From contig NZ_QUWV01000004.1 of the NCBI RefSeq assembly GCF_003403295.1, positions 1-62,231 of the forward strand: DNA of 62,231 nucleotides, written 5' to 3'. Position 1 is the stretch's first letter. The number at the start of each line of letters is the position of its first letter. This document shows, one piece after another, positions 41,999 through 52,654 of the stretch. A model generated the notes under the pieces. The model had not been told where the DNA came from, searched no databases, and saw only the letters and a program-made list of their open reading frames with translations. The DNA comes from Komagataeibacter melaceti (GTDB taxonomy: Bacteria > Pseudomonadota > Alphaproteobacteria > Acetobacterales > Acetobacteraceae). The position numbers and the translations under genes were made by a program.

Positions 41999-43198
41999 TC
42001 AGTACTGGAACTGCATGCCCAGCAGGAAGGCCCCGATCGCACGCGCGCCCTCGGGCTTGTAACGGGCGTAATCAAAGGTAAAACGCAGGTTGTGCCCATC
42101 CATGACATAGTTCGCACCCGCATCGAACTGCGTGGTCTTGGGGTGGCCGGGGCCATACATGTTCTTCCTGAACCGGAATTCCTGATAGCGCACCAGCGGC
42201 TGGATACGCCCCCAGCCCAGCCTGTAGGGAATGAGATAGGCGGTGCTGGCAAGGAACGCCGTGCCGTCATTCACACCGCCCACATTGCCATAATCGGCTG
42301 ATTTCTGCCCGTAGCCCGGGGCGATATCCTTCACGCCGCCGGTATAGTACTGGTAGTACGCGCCTTCGAGCGTATAGACGCCACCGCTTGCGTTCTTCCC
42401 GATCCGTTTTTCAAACAGGCCATCTATGTTCCACGCCTTGTAGTCGCCCTTCTGCTCGGCGGTGCCCACGCCATCGGTTTCGTACTGACCGGCAAGGCCG
42501 ATGGCGAGGATGTCCGCCTTACCGTAATAGGTGCTGGCGGTGTAATAGGCGGGGGAAGGTTCGGCATCGAGAAAGTTGTATTCCATGCGGGCGGCAAACA
42601 GCGGGTGTTCGCCATAGTTGGACCCACCCCGGACCCAGTTATGCCCGCGATAGACACCCGCCACGTAACGGAAATGGTCCTTGAGCAGCTTGCCCCACAC
42701 GGCAATGCCGTCATCACGCCCCGACCACGCGCCGGGATACTGTGAGACCATGGGAAAGGCATAGGTGCTGAGGAAGTACGGGCCATCAAGGTTGGAGCGG
42801 TCACTGGGCGTGAGCATGCGGCCACCCCAGATGTTGAACGCCTTCCACCGTTCGACCTGCAATATGCCATCCAGCACGTTCCAGTTCCCGTCGCGCAGGC
42901 GTTCAAGGTTGAGCGTGGATTTGACGTATTTATGGAACTGCGCGCCCATGTATATACGCAGGTCACTTGCGCTGGCGGCGTCACCATTGCCGGGCATGGT
43001 GGTATCGTGGCTGAGGTACTGCGCCCTGACACCCAGCCCCAGGGTAAAGAACTGGTCCTTGCCAAAATTGACGGTTGTCCCGGCATGGGCCTGCTGCGGC
43101 GTGGCGACCCCGATGGCGGCACAGGCCGACAGGACACTGCCACAACGAAACAGTTTCTTCTTCCGGCTCATCATGAACCGGGACACAAGCGCAATCAT
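41999..43198 (-). CDS. Outer-membrane porin
   Basis: About 399 residues. The start ATG 43198 has AAGGGG six bases upstream, and the signal peptide ends near PQQAHA. The mature protein is a beta-barrel with many Tyr/Phe/Gly alternations (YYTASTYYGKADILAIGLAGQYE) and ends FLLGMQFQY, a good C-terminal outer-membrane signal. It lies 300 bp downstream of ureG, between the urea two-component system and the urease genes, so it may admit urea or amides. That role is inferred from position only. Confidence 0.82.
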   Translation of the reverse strand: MIALVSRFMMSRKKKLFRCGSVLSACAAIGVATPQQAHAGTTVNFGKDQFFTLGLGVRAQYLSHDTTMPGNGDAASASDLRIYMGAQFHKYVKSTLNLERLRDGNWNVLDGILQVERWKAFNIWGGRMLTPSDRSNLDGPYFLSTYAFPMVSQYPGAWSGRDDGIAVWGKLLKDHFRYVAGVYRGHNWVRGGSNYGEHPLFAARMEYNFLDAEPSPAYYTASTYYGKADILAIGLAGQYETDGVGTAEQKGDYKAWNIDGLFEKRIGKNASGGVYTLEGAYYQYYTGGVKDIAPGYGQKSADYGNVGGVNDGTAFLASTAYLIPYRLGWGRIQPLVRYQEFRFRKNMYGPGHPKTTQFDAGANYVMDGHNLRFTFDYARYKPEGARAIGAFLLGMQFQY

Positions 43199-43498
43199 GA
43201 ACATCCCCTTGTGGCTGCGGTCACCGGCTGGCGACAGGGAAATATTACGAAATTGCATCGGTAGGGCGGGATGCGTGAAATTACTTAGAGCGGCTGGTTC
43301 CTGACCTTTTCCTGCTCCCGCACGGCATGATCCACGCGCGCATACCCCCGCGCCCCGCAGGGATATGCGGGACGGGGGCGCTGAAACTGCAAATGAAATA
43401 CTTAATAAATACAGATATATCCGGTCTCATACCTGCATCATGCAGGACCGGAATGGCCTGCGGCCTGAAAACCCTGCCGTCGTGACCTGACAGATAGT
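43199..43498. other. Intergenic region between ureG and porin
   Basis: 300 bp with no gene. It holds a nested hairpin at 43421-43451 and a GC-rich inverted repeat around 43351-43380 (CCCGCA...TGCGGG). A TGCGT half-site at about 43272 partially matches the island's TGCGTA motif and lies close to the porin start. Confidence 0.5.
43421..43451 (-). terminator. Nested hairpin after ureG
   Basis: CCTGCA-TCA-TGCAGG (43432-43446 including flanking pairs) enclosed by CCGGT (43421-43425) and ACCGG (43447-43451). On the minus strand it is followed by a T-rich stretch (ATATATCTGTATTTATT), which suits transcription ending after the ure operon. Confidence 0.4.
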
Positions 43499-44113
43499 TT
43501 ACAGGCCACCCTGTTCGGTTATGAAGCGGGCGATCTCGTCCACCCCTTCACCCGCGCGGATATTGGCGAACACGAAGGGGCGCGCACCCCGCATACGCTT
43601 GCTGTCACGGTCCATGACGCCCAGATCAGCCCCGACATGGGGGGCGAGGTCGATCTTGTTTATGACCAGCAGGTCGCTGCGTGTGATGCCGGGGCCACCC
43701 TTGCGGGGTATCTTGTCACCGGCCGAGACATCAATGACGTAAATGGTCAGGTCCGCCAGTTCGGGGCTGAATGTGGCGGCAAGGTTGTCCCCCCCGCTTT
43801 CGACCAGCACCAGATCCAGCCCGGCGAAACGGTCGGTCAGTTCGGCAATACCGGCGAGGTTGATGCTGGCGTCTTCCCGTATGGCGGTATGCGGGCAGCC
43901 GCCGGTCTCGATACCCATGATCCGCTCGGGCGGCAGGGAGCCTGCGCGGGTCAGGAACTCCGCATCCTCGCGCGTGTAGATATCGTTGGTGATGGCGGCG
44001 ATATTGTATTCGTCACGAAAGCGGCGGCACAGCGCATCCATCAATGCTGTCTTGCCCGTGCCGACCGGGCCACCAATACCTACACGCAGCGGGCCGTGTT
44101 GTGCCTTTGTCAT
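43499..44113 (-). CDS. ureG: Urease accessory GTPase UreG
   Basis: SIMIBI-class GTPase of 204 residues that drives nickel delivery to urease. P-loop [44 protein letters not shown] (the nickel-binding CPH), and [13 protein letters not shown] as the base-recognition motif are all present. Last gene of ureDABCEFG, overlapping ureF by 4 bp. Confidence 0.97.
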   Translation of the reverse strand: MTKAQHGPLRVGIGGPVGTGKTALMDALCRRFRDEYNIAAITNDIYTREDAEFLTRAGSLPPERIMGIETGGCPHTAIREDASINLAGIAELTDRFAGLDLVLVESGGDNLAATFSPELADLTIYVIDVSAGDKIPRKGGPGITRSDLLVINKIDLAPHVGADLGVMDRDSKRMRGARPFVFANIRAGEGVDEIARFITEQGGL

Positions 44114-44790
44114 GTCCTGAACAACCTTGTTTCCTGAGTTTCGTGATACATGGCGGCAAGGTCCGAGCCAAAGCAGGCGCCGCCTACATCATCCAGCGTC
44201 TGCTCACGCGCATGCCGCGCCACTTCGGCCAGAACGGGTTCCAGCCGGGCAAGCGCATGCAGCCCGTCCGTCTGTCCCAGCGGCACCAGCCTTACGGCGG
44301 CGGATACAAGGGCGGCCACTGCCGCGTACCCACCCGAAAGCACGGCCTGCCCGCACGCGACACCCCCACGACGGAACACAAGCCCCTGCGCCACCGGCAA
44401 GGCCCAGCGCACCCCCGCCAGGGTGGCTTTTGGCGGCACGACACCCCATACCCCCGCCGCCCGCAGGAAGGCCTCGCCCTGATAGACCGTTTCCTCATAC
44501 CGCTCACGTGATGTCGCGCAGGCGCAGGCGAAGCGGGTAATGTCGCGTAGCTGCCCGTCATCCTGCCCGGCCATCCATGCGGCATGCAGGATGATGAGGT
44601 CATTGCCAATGCTGCCATGCCGCAGCAGGGCGCTGATCCATGCGCACAGCGTTTCCACATCCCGCACGTCACCCTGCTCGACCGCCCATTCCAGCCCATG
44701 GCTGTAGGCATAGCCCCCCGTGGGAAAGGCAGGGGACACCCATGACAGGAGCCGCAGGAAATCCTGCCCGGGCGGGGCGGGTTCAGTCAT
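44110..44790 (-). CDS. ureF: Urease accessory protein UreF
   Basis: All-helical accessory protein of about 226 residues, acting with UreD and UreG on the apo-urease. ATG 44790 ([34 protein letters not shown]) overlaps the ureE end by 8 bp; a longer in-frame start over the His-rich ureE tail is rejected. [16 protein letters not shown] is the family signature. Confidence 0.94.
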   Translation of the reverse strand: MTEPAPPGQDFLRLLSWVSPAFPTGGYAYSHGLEWAVEQGDVRDVETLCAWISALLRHGSIGNDLIILHAAWMAGQDDGQLRDITRFACACATSRERYEETVYQGEAFLRAAGVWGVVPPKATLAGVRWALPVAQGLVFRRGGVACGQAVLSGGYAAVAALVSAAVRLVPLGQTDGLHALARLEPVLAEVARHAREQTLDDVGGACFGSDLAAMYHETQETRLFRT

Positions 44791-45286
44791 GTGAATGATG
44801 GTGGTGGCCGTCACCATGATCATGATTATGGCCGTGGCCATCCGTGCCCGCCCGCCCGGCATAGGCTCCGCTTTCGGGGTCGAAAGGTGCCTGCACGCTG
44901 CGGACATGACCACCAAGGCCACGGATCATGTCGGCAATCACATGGTCGTAGCGCACAAGGATACGCCGTTCCTCAATGGCGGCGGGCAGATGCCGGTTGC
45001 CCAGGTGCCACGCCAGCCGCAGCAGGTGCAGCGCGTCATGCGCCGTGACTTCCATCAGGTCTTCGAGCATGGCCTCGACCCGTATGATCCGCCCATCGTC
45101 CAGACGCAGGCCCTCGCCATCATGCAGCAGGCGGGCATGGTCGAGTTCCAGCAGCACTTTCGTGCCCGAACGCAGGGGCAGCATCATGCGCCGGCGGTGG
45201 CGGCCTTCATAATCAGCGGTGAAGACATCGGCCTCGTCAGCCCCTGCCCAGCTTCCTGCTGGCAGGATTTCGGTTACGCGGGTCAT
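44783..45286 (-). CDS. ureE: Urease nickel metallochaperone UreE with His-rich tail
   Basis: A 167-residue chaperone carrying nickel to the UreDFG complex. The N-terminal peptide-binding half is followed by a metal-binding half (AWHLGNRHLPAA, RYDHVIADMIRGLG) and a C-terminal tail with many histidines ([15 protein letters not shown]) that binds extra nickel. Its start overlaps the ureC stop (TGATG). Confidence 0.95.
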   Translation of the reverse strand: MTRVTEILPAGSWAGADEADVFTADYEGRHRRRMMLPLRSGTKVLLELDHARLLHDGEGLRLDDGRIIRVEAMLEDLMEVTAHDALHLLRLAWHLGNRHLPAAIEERRILVRYDHVIADMIRGLGGHVRSVQAPFDPESGAYAGRAGTDGHGHNHDHGDGHHHHSHD

Positions 45287-46992
45287 CAGAACAGGAAATA
45301 CCTCTGGGCCATGGGCAGGATATCGGCAGGCTCACATGTCAGCAGCACGCCATCGGCACGCACTTCATACGTTTCGGGATCGACCTCGATATGCGGCATG
45401 GCGTCGTTATGGATCATACTGCGCTTGCCAATGCCGCCGCGCGTGTCGGACACGGCGGACAGACCCTTGCGCAGGCCGAGCTTGCGGCCAATATCATCCT
45501 CAAGGGCTGCCTTTGATACGAATGTCAGGCTGGTATGCGCCAGCGCGCCACCATAGCCGCCAAACATCATGCGCCCATGCACCGGCTGCGGCGTGGGGAT
45601 GGAGGCATTCGGGTCGCCCATCATGGCATAGGCGATCGCGCCACCCTTTATGACCAGATCTGGCTTTACGCCAAAGAAGGCCGGGTCCCACAACACAAGA
45701 TCGGCCAGCTTGCCCACGGCGATGGACCCGACCTCATGCGACAGGCCATGGGCGATGGCCGGGTTGATGGTATATTTCGCGATGTAGCGCCTGACGCGGT
45801 TGTTGTCCGCCGCGCCATCGCCCGGCAATGCGCCGCGCTGCTGCTTCATCTTGTGGGCTGTCTGCCATGTACGCAGCGGCACTTCCCCCACCCGGCCCAT
45901 GGCCTGGCTGTCGGATGACATCATGGACAGCACGCCCATGTCATGGAAAATGTCCTCGGCCGCGATGGTCTCGCGCCGGATGCGACTTTCGGCAAAGGCG
46001 ATGTCTTCGGGCACCTTCGGGTCAAGGTGATGGCAGACCATGAGCATGTCCAGATGCTCATCCAGCGTATTGCGCGTATAGGGCCGCGTGGGATTGGTGG
46101 AAGATGGCAGCACATTGGGCAGCCCCGCCACGCGGATGATGTCGGGCGCGTGTCCGCCCCCTGCCCCCTCGGTATGGAAGGCGTGGATGGTGCGGCCCTG
46201 AAAGGCGGCGATCGTATCCTCCACAAAGCCGCTTTCGTTCAGCGTGTCGGTATGGATCATGACCTGCACGTCCATCCGGTCGGCAACGCCCAGGCAACAG
46301 TCAATGGCAGCAGGGGTTGAGCCCCAGTCCTCATGCAGTTTCAGGCAGCAGGCCCCGGCGCGGACCATTTCCTCCAGCCCCTCCGGGCGGGAGGCATTGC
46401 CCTTGCCCGCAAAAGCCAGATTGACCGGAAATGCATCCGCCGCCTGCAGCATGCGCGCCAGATGCCACGGCCCCGGTGTGCAGGTGGTGGCCGCCGTGCC
46501 CGTGGCAGGCCCCGTGCCGCCACCCAGCATGGTCGTGATGCCTGACGCCAGTGCCTCCTCAATCTGCTGGGGGCAGATGAAATGGATGTGGCTGTCTATG
46601 CCGCCCGCGGTCAGTATCTTGCCCTCACCAGCGATGATTTCCGTGCCGGGACCGATGATGATGTCCACGCAGGGCTGGATATCGGGGTTGCCTGCCTTGC
46701 CAATGGCCACGATGCGCCCGTCACGCAGCGCTACATCCGCCTTGACAATGCCCCAGTGGTCGATGATCAGCGCGTTGGTGATGACGGTATCGGCCGCGCC
46801 CTCCGCCCGTGTGGCCTGTGACTGGCCCATGCCATCACGGATTGTCTTGCCACCACCAAAACGCACTTCCTCACCATAGATGGTGAAATCCTTTTCTACC
46901 TCCACCAACAGGTTCGTATCGGCCAGCCTGACACGGTCGCCCGTGGTGGGGCCGAACTGGCCCGCGTAATCATGCCGTGCAAGACGGGTCAT
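45286..46992 (-). CDS. ureC: Urease alpha (catalytic) subunit UreC
   Basis: Nickel amidohydrolase splitting urea to ammonia and CO2. At 568 residues it has the full family length. [14 protein letters not shown] holds two nickel-ligand histidines; [12 protein letters not shown] carries the Lys that becomes carbamylated; [14 protein letters not shown] carries the mobile-flap Cys/His; and [18 protein letters not shown] follows. No active-site residue appears to be missing. It overlaps ureB by 4 bp and ureE by one base. Confidence 0.98.
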   Translation of the reverse strand: MTRLARHDYAGQFGPTTGDRVRLADTNLLVEVEKDFTIYGEEVRFGGGKTIRDGMGQSQATRAEGAADTVITNALIIDHWGIVKADVALRDGRIVAIGKAGNPDIQPCVDIIIGPGTEIIAGEGKILTAGGIDSHIHFICPQQIEEALASGITTMLGGGTGPATGTAATTCTPGPWHLARMLQAADAFPVNLAFAGKGNASRPEGLEEMVRAGACCLKLHEDWGSTPAAIDCCLGVADRMDVQVMIHTDTLNESGFVEDTIAAFQGRTIHAFHTEGAGGGHAPDIIRVAGLPNVLPSSTNPTRPYTRNTLDEHLDMLMVCHHLDPKVPEDIAFAESRIRRETIAAEDIFHDMGVLSMMSSDSQAMGRVGEVPLRTWQTAHKMKQQRGALPGDGAADNNRVRRYIAKYTINPAIAHGLSHEVGSIAVGKLADLVLWDPAFFGVKPDLVIKGGAIAYAMMGDPNASIPTPQPVHGRMMFGGYGGALAHTSLTFVSKAALEDDIGRKLGLRKGLSAVSDTRGGIGKRSMIHNDAMPHIEVDPETYEVRADGVLLTCEPADILPMAQRYFLF

Positions 46993-47333
46993 TTATCCAC
47001 GCTCCCCATCACATCCCCCCGAAAGCCCACCACGCGCCGCAGCCCGCGCAGGGGCACCAGCGTCACCTCACGCGCCTGCCCCGGCTCAAAGCGCACGGCC
47101 CCACCCGATGGCACATCCAGCCGCCAGCCCAATGCCTGCGCGCGATCAAAACACAGGGCAGGATTGACCTCGGCAAAGTGGTAGTGGCTGCCCACCTGTA
47201 TGGGCCGGTCGCCGGTATTGGTCACATGCAGCATGCGGCGGGGCTGCCCTGCATTGAGGGTGATCTCGCCATCGGCAGGCAGGATCTCGCCCGGCACGGC
47301 GCCTTCGGGCAGGGGGTCAGCGTATCGGGTCAT
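46989..47333 (-). CDS. ureB: Urease beta subunit UreB
   Basis: A 114-residue structural subunit ([64 protein letters not shown]). It overlaps ureA by 17 bp and ureC by 4 bp, so stoichiometric translation is expected. Separate A and B genes are the normal bacterial arrangement. Confidence 0.97.
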   Translation of the reverse strand: MTRYADPLPEGAVPGEILPADGEITLNAGQPRRMLHVTNTGDRPIQVGSHYHFAEVNPALCFDRAQALGWRLDVPSGGAVRFEPGQAREVTLVPLRGLRRVVGFRGDVMGSVDK

Positions 47334-47619
47334 GGACTGTCACCAGTTTCGTGCCATCGGGAAATGTCGCCTCAACCTGCACATCATGAATCATCTCGGC
47401 CACGCCGGGCATGACCTGCGCACGGGTCAGCACATGGCCGCCACTGGCCATGAGGTCGGCCACGCACATCCCGTCGCGCGCCCCTTCCACCACATGGTCG
47501 GTAATCAGGGCCACGGCCTCGGGGTAGTTCAGGCGCACGCCACGCTCCAGCCTGCGCCGGGCCACCATGGCAGCCATGGAGACAAGCAGTTTGTCCTTCT
47601 CTCGGGGTGTCAGCTTCAT
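47317..47619 (-). CDS. ureA: Urease gamma subunit UreA
   Basis: A 100-residue structural subunit starting [20 protein letters not shown] and containing [22 protein letters not shown], both hallmarks of UreA. ATG 47619 is chosen over an upstream in-frame extension that is not conserved. It begins 43 bp after the ureD stop. Confidence 0.97.
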   Translation of the reverse strand: MKLTPREKDKLLVSMAAMVARRRLERGVRLNYPEAVALITDHVVEGARDGMCVADLMASGGHVLTRAQVMPGVAEMIHDVQVEATFPDGTKLVTVHDPIR

Positions 47620-47662
47620 GTATCCATCCGTTCCCTTGCGCGCCTGTCCCGCGCCATACGCA

Positions 47663-48550
47663 TCATGACCGCCACGTGGAAGGCATGGGCCGTCCCCCCC
47701 GCAGCACTGGCAGGATATGCCGCAGGGCAACCTCCAGCGGCCAGCCATCCGGTGCCAGTCCCCTGACTACCAGCATGCCATTCCATGCGGAGGCGGCAAA
47801 CCCCGCGCATTCGGGCGCTGCCAGCCGCGTGCGCAGGGCGGGCAGCAGGTCCATGGCCTGCGGGCTGACCAGCACCAGTGTCGCCACGGCCCCCTGGCCG
47901 CCTGCAATGGCGGGTTGCGCCAGCAGGGCGGATACATCCGCGCTTTCCAGCCGCAGCATATCTTCCAGCAGCACTTCGCCATCACGCCGGATGGACAGGC
48001 GATCCCGCACGCCCAGCCGGGACAGGTGCTCGCCCGAGCCCTTGCGGCCAAATATCCGGCTTTCAAGGAACAGGAAGGTGGAGGAGCCGGTCATGTTCAC
48101 CATCATATGGCGGTTAAGGCGGCTGCCATTGAAAAAGATCGTGCCATGGGGGAGCCATTCCAGCCGGGCATTGGCCCCGATCCCGCATGAGACCGCCATT
48201 TCCGCCGGGACATCATCGGCACGGGCACGATAGATCCGCTCGGCCGCCTGTGATGTGACCAGAAGGTCCGTCCCCTCGCCACAGGCAAGGCGTCCCTCGA
48301 TGCGATCTCCCGCAACGATGCCGCCGGATATGTTGACGGTAGCCGCCTCAAGCCCCTGCCCCGCGACACGCGGAAATAACAGGCGGCAGCATCCCGCCTG
48401 CACCAGATCGACCATGCGTGTGCGGGCACCGGAAGCCCGGACTTCCAGCCCGAACCGCCCTCTTGCACGCTGGAGAGGCGTAATCACAAAACTCCACTTC
48501 CGTCCTGATATGACCGACGCGACCTTATAACCTGCACATGGCAGGCTCAT
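47663..48550 (-). CDS. ureD: Urease accessory protein UreD
   Basis: A 295-residue scaffold for nickel insertion. The family stretches [28 protein letters not shown] and ERIYRA are visible, and the end is fairly short. ATG 48550 is the only ATG near the N-terminus; GTG 48487, preceded by GGAG, is an alternative that would remove 21 residues. First gene of the ure operon, with TGCGTA repeats starting at the base just upstream of its start codon. Confidence 0.9.
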   Translation of the reverse strand: MSLPCAGYKVASVISGRKWSFVITPLQRARGRFGLEVRASGARTRMVDLVQAGCCRLLFPRVAGQGLEAATVNISGGIVAGDRIEGRLACGEGTDLLVTSQAAERIYRARADDVPAEMAVSCGIGANARLEWLPHGTIFFNGSRLNRHMMVNMTGSSTFLFLESRIFGRKGSGEHLSRLGVRDRLSIRRDGEVLLEDMLRLESADVSALLAQPAIAGGQGAVATLVLVSPQAMDLLPALRTRLAAPECAGFAASAWNGMLVVRGLAPDGWPLEVALRHILPVLRGGRPMPSTWRS

Positions 48551-48579
48551 TGCGTAAAATTGCGTAGCACCTCTACGCC
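48551..48579. promoter_or_regulatory. TGCGTA half-site cluster upstream of ureD
   Basis: Two direct TGCGTA copies (48551-48556 and 48561-48566), spaced 10 bp apart, and an inverted TACGCC (48574-48579) lie directly upstream of the ureD ATG. The same half-sites form the perfect inverted repeat between urtA and the kinase. One turn of helix between copies suits a LuxR-type response regulator. Because the cluster touches the start codon, a shorter ureD start (48487) would place it better. Confidence 0.45.
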
Positions 48580-48994
48580 ATATTGCGAAATGGCAGTAAA
48601 GCCAGCCTGATAGGCCGAGGTTGATATGATTTGCCCTCCGGGAGCCAGACAGAACCTGCCCTATTCGGCCTTCTGTTTCCCCTGCGGAACTTTCGATCGG
48701 TACAGAACGGGCCAGTCACCTGATATGCTGCGACCATAGGCACGCTGAAAGCGTCGTACCCGTCAGAATGAAGTCGTGGCCATCCCACCGCCATGTGCAA
48801 GAATCACCGCAATAAGCCAGCCCTATTTCTTTGTCGAATGCCGTTAGTATTCCGGTCAGGACATCAAAATCAGGACTCATCACCACGCCGCCTTCATCGC
48901 CTGTGTTCCTTTTACTCAGGACAGGGACTGACAGGCGAGCACAGGCTGGCCATTACCCGTGCGTGGCACGACAAAAGTCAGGGATGCCTCCTGA
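48580..48994. other. Intergenic region upstream of the ure operon
   Basis: About 415 bp without a supportable gene. Small open frames here lack ribosome-binding sites and family features. The right end runs into the transposase remnant at 48995-49087, so part of this stretch may be decayed insertion-sequence DNA, but I cannot trace it further. Confidence 0.5.
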
Positions 48995-49087
48995 TACGCC
49001 GCCCTTAAACACCTAAACTCTAAGCTGAAATCAACTTCCCTCGCGGCCATTCAACTCATTTCCGCAATCATCGGAATCGACTGCTGA
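48995..49087 (+). pseudogene. IS5-family transposase C-terminal remnant
   Basis: The frame reads YAALKHLNSKLKSTS then LAAIQLISAIIGIDC and a stop. This matches the conserved C-terminus of IS5/IS1031-type transposases (…DKLKxxFLAAIQLxxxIIW…), which are abundant in acetic acid bacteria. No more than about 30 codons are recognisable. It lies seven bases from the hutI stop and marks the left border of the hut island. Confidence 0.55.
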
Positions 49088-49093
49088 CACGCC

Positions 49094-50320
49094 TCAGTCT
49101 GTTCCAGAAAAAATACGCCGGACAGGCTGCATGCCTCCTATCCAGTAAGACAGTTCGTCAGGCCCCGTGATATCCCATAAATTCATATCGGCCTTCATGC
49201 CGTTACGGAGCATTCCGACATCCTTCTCCATTCCCAGAGCCTGTGCCGCAACACTGGTAACGGCCCTGAAGGTTTCTTCCGGTGTCAGGCGGAACAGGGT
49301 ACAGGCCATGTTCATGACGCCTGTCAGACCAAGAACAGGCGACGTTCCGGGGTTACAGTCCGTCGCCAACCCGATTTTGACGCCATGTTTACGAAACAGA
49401 TCAACAGGTGGCTGCTGTGTTTCCCGGATGAAATAGAAAGCCCCCGGCAGCAGCATTGCAACCGTTCCCTGACGTGCCATGTCCATGACGGCAGCTTCAT
49501 CAGCATATTCAAGGTGATCGGCGGATAGTGCATTATACCGGGCGGCCAGTGCGGTTCCGCCACCAAGGGTAAGCTGTTCGGAGTGAATGCGCACGGGCAA
49601 TCCCAGCTCCCGCGCTTTTGCAAACAGCCGATTGGTCTGTTGCGGAGTAAAGGCAATGCTTTCACAAAAAGCATCGACACTATCAACCAGCTTTTCAGCA
49701 TGAAGGCGTGGAAGAAGAGTATCGATCAGGAAAGTAATATAATCTTCTGGCCGCCCGGCATATTCCGGTGGCACGGCATGGGCGCCCAGGAATGTTGTAT
49801 GTACGCGTATGGATAGAATTCTGCCCAACTGACGGGCAACCCGCAACTGTTTCAGTTCATCTTCCAGCGTCAGGCCGTAACCGGATTTGATTTCTATGGA
49901 AGTTGTGCCGGCCTGAATCATTTTCCTGACCCTGTGGGCGGAAATTTCCAGTAGCGCGTTTTCACTTGCCTCACGGGTGGCACGGACCGTCGACAGTATC
50001 CCCCCGCCCTTTCGCGCAATTTCCGCGTAGGATACGCCATGAAGGCGTTCGGCAAATTCATGGCTGCGATCGCCAGCAAACACAACATGCGTATGCGCAT
50101 CCACCAGCCCCGGCGTCAGCCATCCACCGTGACCATGCTCGATCCGGTTGGCCAGTGCCTCCGGAGTATCAGGCAGGTCGGCCTGACGCCCCACCCAGCA
50201 GATCGTGCCGTTCTGGATACCGATTGCGCCGTTACGGATACATCCATATCCATCCTGCGCTGACATGATCCGGTCATCGCTGGTAGCAAGATGGACATCG
50301 AGCCAGAGACTATCCCACAT
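49094..50320 (-). CDS. hutI: Imidazolonepropionase HutI
   Basis: Metal-dependent hydrolase of 408 residues opening 4-imidazolone-5-propionate to N-formimino-glutamate, the third step of histidine breakdown. ATG 50320 ([12 protein letters not shown]) replaces a 50-codon longer frame. [15 protein letters not shown] holds the metal-binding His pair; [20 protein letters not shown] and [11 protein letters not shown] are typical of HutI. It is divergent from hutF; a HutC-type box lies 37 bp upstream of the ATG. Confidence 0.95.
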   Translation of the reverse strand: MWDSLWLDVHLATSDDRIMSAQDGYGCIRNGAIGIQNGTICWVGRQADLPDTPEALANRIEHGHGGWLTPGLVDAHTHVVFAGDRSHEFAERLHGVSYAEIARKGGGILSTVRATREASENALLEISAHRVRKMIQAGTTSIEIKSGYGLTLEDELKQLRVARQLGRILSIRVHTTFLGAHAVPPEYAGRPEDYITFLIDTLLPRLHAEKLVDSVDAFCESIAFTPQQTNRLFAKARELGLPVRIHSEQLTLGGGTALAARYNALSADHLEYADEAAVMDMARQGTVAMLLPGAFYFIRETQQPPVDLFRKHGVKIGLATDCNPGTSPVLGLTGVMNMACTLFRLTPEETFRAVTSVAAQALGMEKDVGMLRNGMKADMNLWDITGPDELSYWIGGMQPVRRIFSGTD

Positions 50321-50356
50321 GTTTCTTTCCCGTATTGTTTTAATACCCCTGATATA

Positions 50357-50366
50357 TGTATATACA
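50357..50366. promoter_or_regulatory. HutC operator candidate in the hutI/hutF divergent region
   Basis: TGTATATACA, the core of a 12-bp palindrome (ATGTATATACAT, 50356-50367). It fits the TGTA-NN-TACA form reported for HutC operators in Pseudomonas. It is placed to control both hutI and hutF. Confidence 0.6.
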
Positions 50367-50451
50367 TCATAGTCAATCCCATTATGATGGTCGTGCGGCG
50401 CGGGCAGGCACTTTCCGCCATCCCGCCGATGGCGCAGTTTGGAATCCGGTG

Positions 50452-51822
50452 ATGACAGAATTGTTTGCAAAACAGGCGCTTCTCCCGCAGGGGTGGTGCC
50501 ACAATGTAAGAATTATTTTGGGGGAAGATGGTCGGTTTGCTTCCGTCTCGCCTGCAACCCGTTCACACAGAAACGAAAATTGTCACGACATCATCGTTCC
50601 TGCGCAGATCAGTCTTCATTCGCACGCATTCCAGAGGGCCATGGCCGGACTGACGGAAGAACGAAAAAATCCTGATGACACGTTCTGGACATGGCGTACG
50701 CTCATGTATCAGCTCGCCCACCACATCACACCCGAACAGTTGCAGGATGTTGCGTCTTTCCTGTATATGCAAATGCTGCAGTCCGGTTACACGCAGGTGG
50801 CGGAATTCCATTACCTGCATAATGAAACAGATGGGCGCCCTTATGCTGACCCAGCCGAAATGTCCGGTCGCCTCGCCGCCTCTGCGGTTGATGCGGGCAT
50901 CGGCATTACGCTTCTTCCCACATTATACGCACAGGCAGGTTTCAACGGCCTGCCGCTGCGCGATGCCCAGAAGCGTTTCGCCACAACCCCGGACAGGATT
51001 GCGCGCATTGCAGATGATGTCCGCACGAAATGGGCTGGATCGGATCTGGTAAAAGTGGGCGTCGGCCTGCACTCCCTACGTGCGGTTGATATAGCGGACG
51101 CCACAGAATTACTGGACATATCCGACAGGCTGGCCCCCATACACATTCACATTGCCGAGCAGCAGCGGGAAGTCGATGAATGCCTGGACGTTACCGGCAT
51201 GCGTCCTGTCGATTACTTATCCGACCGGATCGGGATAGATGCGCGCTGGTGCCTTGTCCATGCAACCCATCTGTCCGAACGGGAGGTCACGACCATAGCG
51301 CGTTCAGGTGCGGTCGCAGGCCTGTGCCCCATTACCGAGGCTAATCTGGGTGACGGTATCTTCCCCTTTGAGGACTATATTGACCAGGATGGTCGCTTTG
51401 GCGTCGGGACTGACAGCAATGTCCTTATCAGCCCGTGGGAGGAGTTGCGGGTACTGGAATATGGCCTGCGCCTGACACGGCAGAAACGTTGCGTGGGCCG
51501 TCCCACCAGCACAAAAGGGCCAATTGGTACGTGGCTTTATGAACAAAGCCTGCGCGGTGGCGCACAGGCCTGTGGCCTGTCCAGTTGGGGCATTACCCCG
51601 GGCGCCCGTGCGGATCTGTGTGTACTGGACAGTAATGCGTTATCCCTGCCCCACCTGCAGGGCGATAACGTGATCAATTCCGCCATTTTTGCCGCATCGC
51701 GCCCCCCCGTCAGGCATGTCATGTGTGCAGGGAAATGGCAGATCGTGGATGGGCATCATGCCGATGAAGCGCGGATCACGACCGCGTTTCATAAGGCAGT
51801 CCGCACCCTTGTGAATTCCTGA
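50452..51822 (+). CDS. hutF: Formimidoylglutamate deiminase HutF
   Basis: Amidohydrolase-superfamily enzyme of 456 residues converting N-formimino-L-glutamate to N-formyl-L-glutamate and ammonia, which defines the five-step hut pathway. ATG 50452 ([15 protein letters not shown]) is chosen. [18 protein letters not shown] with the metal-binding His pair, [22 protein letters not shown] and [17 protein letters not shown] are family marks. It is followed by hutG after 24 bp. Confidence 0.95.
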   Translation: MTELFAKQALLPQGWCHNVRIILGEDGRFASVSPATRSHRNENCHDIIVPAQISLHSHAFQRAMAGLTEERKNPDDTFWTWRTLMYQLAHHITPEQLQDVASFLYMQMLQSGYTQVAEFHYLHNETDGRPYADPAEMSGRLAASAVDAGIGITLLPTLYAQAGFNGLPLRDAQKRFATTPDRIARIADDVRTKWAGSDLVKVGVGLHSLRAVDIADATELLDISDRLAPIHIHIAEQQREVDECLDVTGMRPVDYLSDRIGIDARWCLVHATHLSEREVTTIARSGAVAGLCPITEANLGDGIFPFEDYIDQDGRFGVGTDSNVLISPWEELRVLEYGLRLTRQKRCVGRPTSTKGPIGTWLYEQSLRGGAQACGLSSWGITPGARADLCVLDSNALSLPHLQGDNVINSAIFAASRPPVRHVMCAGKWQIVDGHHADEARITTAFHKAVRTLVNS

Positions 51823-51846
51823 CAGTATTTTTTACCGGATTGAATC

Positions 51847-52647
51847 ATGACTGATACTTTCTCCTTCGTCCCCGGTGATCTTCCCGTATTGATCACCCTT
51901 CCCCATGCTGGTGAACAATTGGCACCGGGCATGGCGGAACGTATGACGCCACGCGGCCGGCAGTTGCCGGACACGGACTGGTATATGGAACGGCTTTACG
52001 GCTTTGCCCGAGATAAGAATATTGGCGTCATACGGGCCAACCATTCCCGTTATGTGGTTGACCTCAACCGTGGCAGTGATGACGCTGCTCTCTACGCGGG
52101 ACGGCCCAGCACGGGCCTTGTGCCCCTGCTGGGTTTTGATGGACAGCCAATCTATCATGAAGGCAGCGAGCCCGATGACACGGAAATGGCGCGTCGGACA
52201 GAAACCTACTGGAAACCCTATCATGACGCAGTAGCGCAGGAACTCGCGCGCCTTCGGGAAAAATGGGGCTGGGCTATATTATGGGATGGACATTCCATCT
52301 GCTCCGAGGTGCCACGCCTGTTTGAGGGTCGACTGCCTGACCTTAATTTTGGCACGAACAGCGGCGTTGCCTGTGACCCCTCCCTGCTTCAGGCGGTTGT
52401 GGAGCGGGCGGAAACATTGACCGCCTATTCCCATGTCGTCGATGGCCGTTTCAAAGGGGGCTTCACCACGCGGCATTATGGCCGCCCGGCGGAAAACATT
52501 CATGCCATTCAGCTAGAAATTGCCCAGTCAACCTATCTTGCGTCGGAGCAGGCACCGTGGCCCGCTGATCCGGATGCCGCAGCACGACTGTCTGGTGCGC
52601 TTGAGCATCTCATGGACGCCGCCCTTGCCTGGCGTCCGGCACGATAG
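51847..52647 (+). CDS. hutG: N-formylglutamate deformylase HutG
   Basis: Zinc hydrolase of 266 residues releasing formate from N-formyl-L-glutamate to give glutamate, the last step after HutF. LPVLITLPHAGEQL, RANHSRYVVDLNRG and LWDGHSICSEVPRLFEGRLPDLN are typical of the N-formylglutamate amidohydrolase family. It converges with hutD, leaving 7 bp between stops. Confidence 0.95.
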   Translation: MTDTFSFVPGDLPVLITLPHAGEQLAPGMAERMTPRGRQLPDTDWYMERLYGFARDKNIGVIRANHSRYVVDLNRGSDDAALYAGRPSTGLVPLLGFDGQPIYHEGSEPDDTEMARRTETYWKPYHDAVAQELARLREKWGWAILWDGHSICSEVPRLFEGRLPDLNFGTNSGVACDPSLLQAVVERAETLTAYSHVVDGRFKGGFTTRHYGRPAENIHAIQLEIAQSTYLASEQAPWPADPDAAARLSGALEHLMDAALAWRPAR

Positions 52648-52654
52648 GCAGGTT

